From the NCBI GenBank assembly GCA_964567475.1, contig CAZMMV010000078.1:1-7367 (forward strand): a DNA stretch of 7,367 bases. Reading direction: 5' to 3'. The notes below the pieces were generated by a model that saw only the letters and a program-made list of their open reading frames with translations, did no database searches and was not told the DNA's origin. Below are positions 5,828 through 7,367 of the stretch, one piece after another. This DNA is from CAZMMV01 sp964567475. GTDB lineage: Bacteria; Bacillota; Clostridia; Tissierellales; Tissierellaceae. The translations under genes and the position numbers were made by a program. Every line of letters starts with the position of its first letter. Positions within the stretch are counted from its first letter, which is position 1.

Positions 5828-7282
5828 ATGGACAAGAGAAGAGTTAGTATCTTATTAGCTTTAATTATGTTTATGTCAGTTTTTATGATGGCATGTACTA
5901 AAAGGGATGTAAAAGAAGGAGCCAAAGTAGAAAAAAAGGCAACAGACCAGCTAGTAGAAAAAAGACAATTTCAATTTATTGAGGTAAAGGATTTAGATTC
6001 CGATATACAGATTATAGACATTAGACATCCAGATTTATTTCTAGGATGGTCTAATAAAGAAGGAAACAAAGGACACATAGTTAATGCCATTGATTTCCCA
6101 GTTTCTTGGCTAGATTATGAGAAGAATAGAGAGTTTATTGATATAGAACTTCAAAGAAGAAACATTGATAAAGATAGAAAAACTGTTATATATAGTGATT
6201 TTGATATTGATGAAGAGGTATTTGATCGTTATAGTGAATTAGGATTTAAAGAACTATATGTATTAAAAGGTGGGTTTAATGAATATATCAAAGAAGGAAA
6301 AGATGTTGAGCTTTTAAATGGATATGAAATATATGTAGGAACTCAATGGGTTGAGGACTTAGTTAATGGGAAAAATCCTGAAGGATATAAAAACAATACT
6401 TATAGAATAGTTGAGATAGCTTTTAATGAAGAGGAATATGGCAAAGGACATATTAAAGATGCAATAACTTTACATCCAGATGTGCTTAATCAAATACCAG
6501 GACCAAGAAACTTGGCTGACTATGAATTTATACCCATAGAAGAGCAATTAGAGTATTGGGGATTTCCAAAAGATAAGGATATACAAAAGGTATTGGAGGA
6601 AGCAGGTATAACTAAAAATACGACTGTTATTTTATATGCTAATGAAGAGGCCACTACAGCTGCTAATAGAGCTGCTTTAGTTATGGAATATGCAGGAGTT
6701 GAGGATGTTAGATTACTAAATGGTGGTAGAACTCTTTGGGAATTAGAGGGAAGAGAGTTAACTAAGGAAGTTCCTAAAATTGATAAGGTTGAGTTTGGTA
6801 TTAAGGTACCGGCTAATCCAGAAATTGTTTATACTTATGAACAAGAAATGAATTTTATCAATGATGATAAAGCAGTTATAGCTTCTGTTAGAAGTTGGGA
6901 TGAGTATATAGGAAAGATAAGTGGATATACTTATATTGGTGAAACAGGAGATATAGAAAATTCTAGATTTGCTTATGCTGGATCAAATCCATATGCTATG
7001 GAAGATTATAGAAATTTAGATAATACTATGTTTAATTACAATATAATTAATGAAAGATGGGAAAAGTGGGGTATTACAGGAGATAAATTAGTTTCATTTC
7101 ACTGTGGTACTGGTTGGAGAGCAGCGGAAACATATTATATAGCTAAAGCATTAGGATGGAAAAATATTGGTGTATATGTTGGTGGATGGTATGAGTGGCA
7201 TAAAAGAGACAATAGTCCTATAATGAAAAAGGGATTGCCAACTGATGCACCAGAAAAAAGTCCAAAACAATATTTTTACTAG
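5828..7282 (+). CDS. Secreted lipoprotein with three rhodanese-like (sulfurtransferase) domains
   Basis: A 484-residue surface lipoprotein. The signal peptide MDKRRVSILLALIMFMSVF ends in lipobox MMAC with Cys23. A charged linker leads to three rhodanese-like units. Unit 1 (about 48-160) has IIDIRHPDLFLG and GHIVNAIDFP, but its active-site loop reads IYSDFDIDEE (121-130), without cysteine. Unit 2 (about 168-310) has GHIKDAITLHP and LLNGGRTLWELEG, but its loop reads LYANEEATTAANR (269-281), again without cysteine. Unit 3 (about 333-465) ends in the intact loop FHCGTGWRAAE (425-434), with C426 as the persulfide-carrying nucleophile and R431 in the expected place. Only the third domain should be catalytic, like thiosulfate/3-mercaptopyruvate sulfurtransferases. 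The mature protein contains only two cysteines, the lipid anchor and the active site. The start has AAGGAGAG at 5813-5820, inside the end of the preceding gene. Gene context with a desulfidase suggests extracellular sulfane-sulfur handling; the donor and acceptor are unknown. Confidence 0.88.
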   Translation: MDKRRVSILLALIMFMSVFMMACTKRDVKEGAKVEKKATDQLVEKRQFQFIEVKDLDSDIQIIDIRHPDLFLGWSNKEGNKGHIVNAIDFPVSWLDYEKNREFIDIELQRRNIDKDRKTVIYSDFDIDEEVFDRYSELGFKELYVLKGGFNEYIKEGKDVELLNGYEIYVGTQWVEDLVNGKNPEGYKNNTYRIVEIAFNEEEYGKGHIKDAITLHPDVLNQIPGPRNLADYEFIPIEEQLEYWGFPKDKDIQKVLEEAGITKNTTVILYANEEATTAANRAALVMEYAGVEDVRLLNGGRTLWELEGRELTKEVPKIDKVEFGIKVPANPEIVYTYEQEMNFINDDKAVIASVRSWDEYIGKISGYTYIGETGDIENSRFAYAGSNPYAMEDYRNLDNTMFNYNIINERWEKWGITGDKLVSFHCGTGWRAAETYYIAKALGWKNIGVYVGGWYEWHKRDNSPIMKKGLPTDAPEKSPKQYFY

Positions 7283-7285
7283 AAT

Positions 7286-7306
7286 AAAAATATTAGTTAT
7301 TTTTTT
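7286..7306 (+). terminator. Weak AT-only hairpin with T-run after the rhodanese gene
   Basis: AAAAATA (7286-7292) and TATTTTT (7298-7304) can pair around the loop TTAGT, and the T-run extends to 7306. It starts 3 nt after the stop codon, the expected place for a terminator, but the stem has no G-C pair and is far weaker than the three other hairpins in the window. The real operon end may lie beyond the window. Confidence 0.3.
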
Positions 7307-7325
7307 GTAAAGTAATAATATATTT

Positions 7326-7360
7326 TAAGTCAATAGATTTTATCTATACATGTAGACTTA
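7326..7360. repeat. Nested inverted repeat at the right edge
   Basis: An outer pair TAAGTC (7326-7331) / GACTTA (7355-7360) encloses an inner hairpin ATAGAT (7333-7338) / ATCTAT (7342-7347) with a TTT loop, plus the small palindrome TACATGTA (7347-7354). There is no T-run after it, so it is not a standard terminator. It could be an operator or a leader structure of a gene to the right, or chance in AT-rich DNA. Confidence 0.25.
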
Positions 7361-7367
7361 GAATAGA

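Noticed and set aside
1..7367. CRISPR array, insertion sequence, tRNA, rRNA or phage attachment site
   Set aside because: No spaced direct repeats, transposase or integrase frame, terminal inverted repeats or tRNA-like cloverleaf were found. The inverted repeats present are explained as terminators or are too short.

Overview
The window is AT-rich, with AGA/ATA-rich codon use, strong Shine-Dalgarno sequences, Gram-positive-type lipoproteins and short U-tailed hairpin terminators. This suggests a low-GC member of the Clostridia, most likely Peptostreptococcaceae (Clostridioides/Paraclostridium/Romboutsia-like). The taxonomic call is inference. All seven genes lie on the + strand.

Layout. Positions 1-37 hold a perfect palindromic terminator, presumably of a gene left of the window. 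Positions 38-347 hold no intact gene, only a possible decayed coding remnant. A second perfect palindromic terminator/attenuator (348-381) and a weak promoter candidate (391-418) precede a compact operon (469-4625). That operon encodes a complete CUT1/Ugp-type ABC importer: ATPase with GTG start, two permeases, and a substrate-binding lipoprotein encoded last, with gaps of 13, 9 and 25 bp. A bulged hairpin with a U-tail (4646-4674) follows, and only 20 nt later a second group starts (4695-7282): a TudS/DUF523-related putative desulfidase with Fe-S-type cysteines, a small membrane protein resembling a solitary ECF-transporter S component, and a secreted lipoprotein with three rhodanese-like domains. 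The last 85 bases hold only weak hairpins.

How they may work together. The last three genes look like a sulfur-handling set: an outward-facing sulfurtransferase, a membrane substrate-capture protein and a cytoplasmic desulfidase. The simplest model is scavenging of a thiolated small molecule or other organic sulfur source, with sulfur removed by the TudS-like enzyme. There is no room for a promoter between the 4646-4674 hairpin and the desulfidase start codon. The set is therefore probably expressed by partial read-through from the ABC operon or from a promoter inside the binding-protein gene, which ties a sugar/glycerophosphate-type importer to the sulfur set. The substrate of either transporter cannot be read from the sequence.
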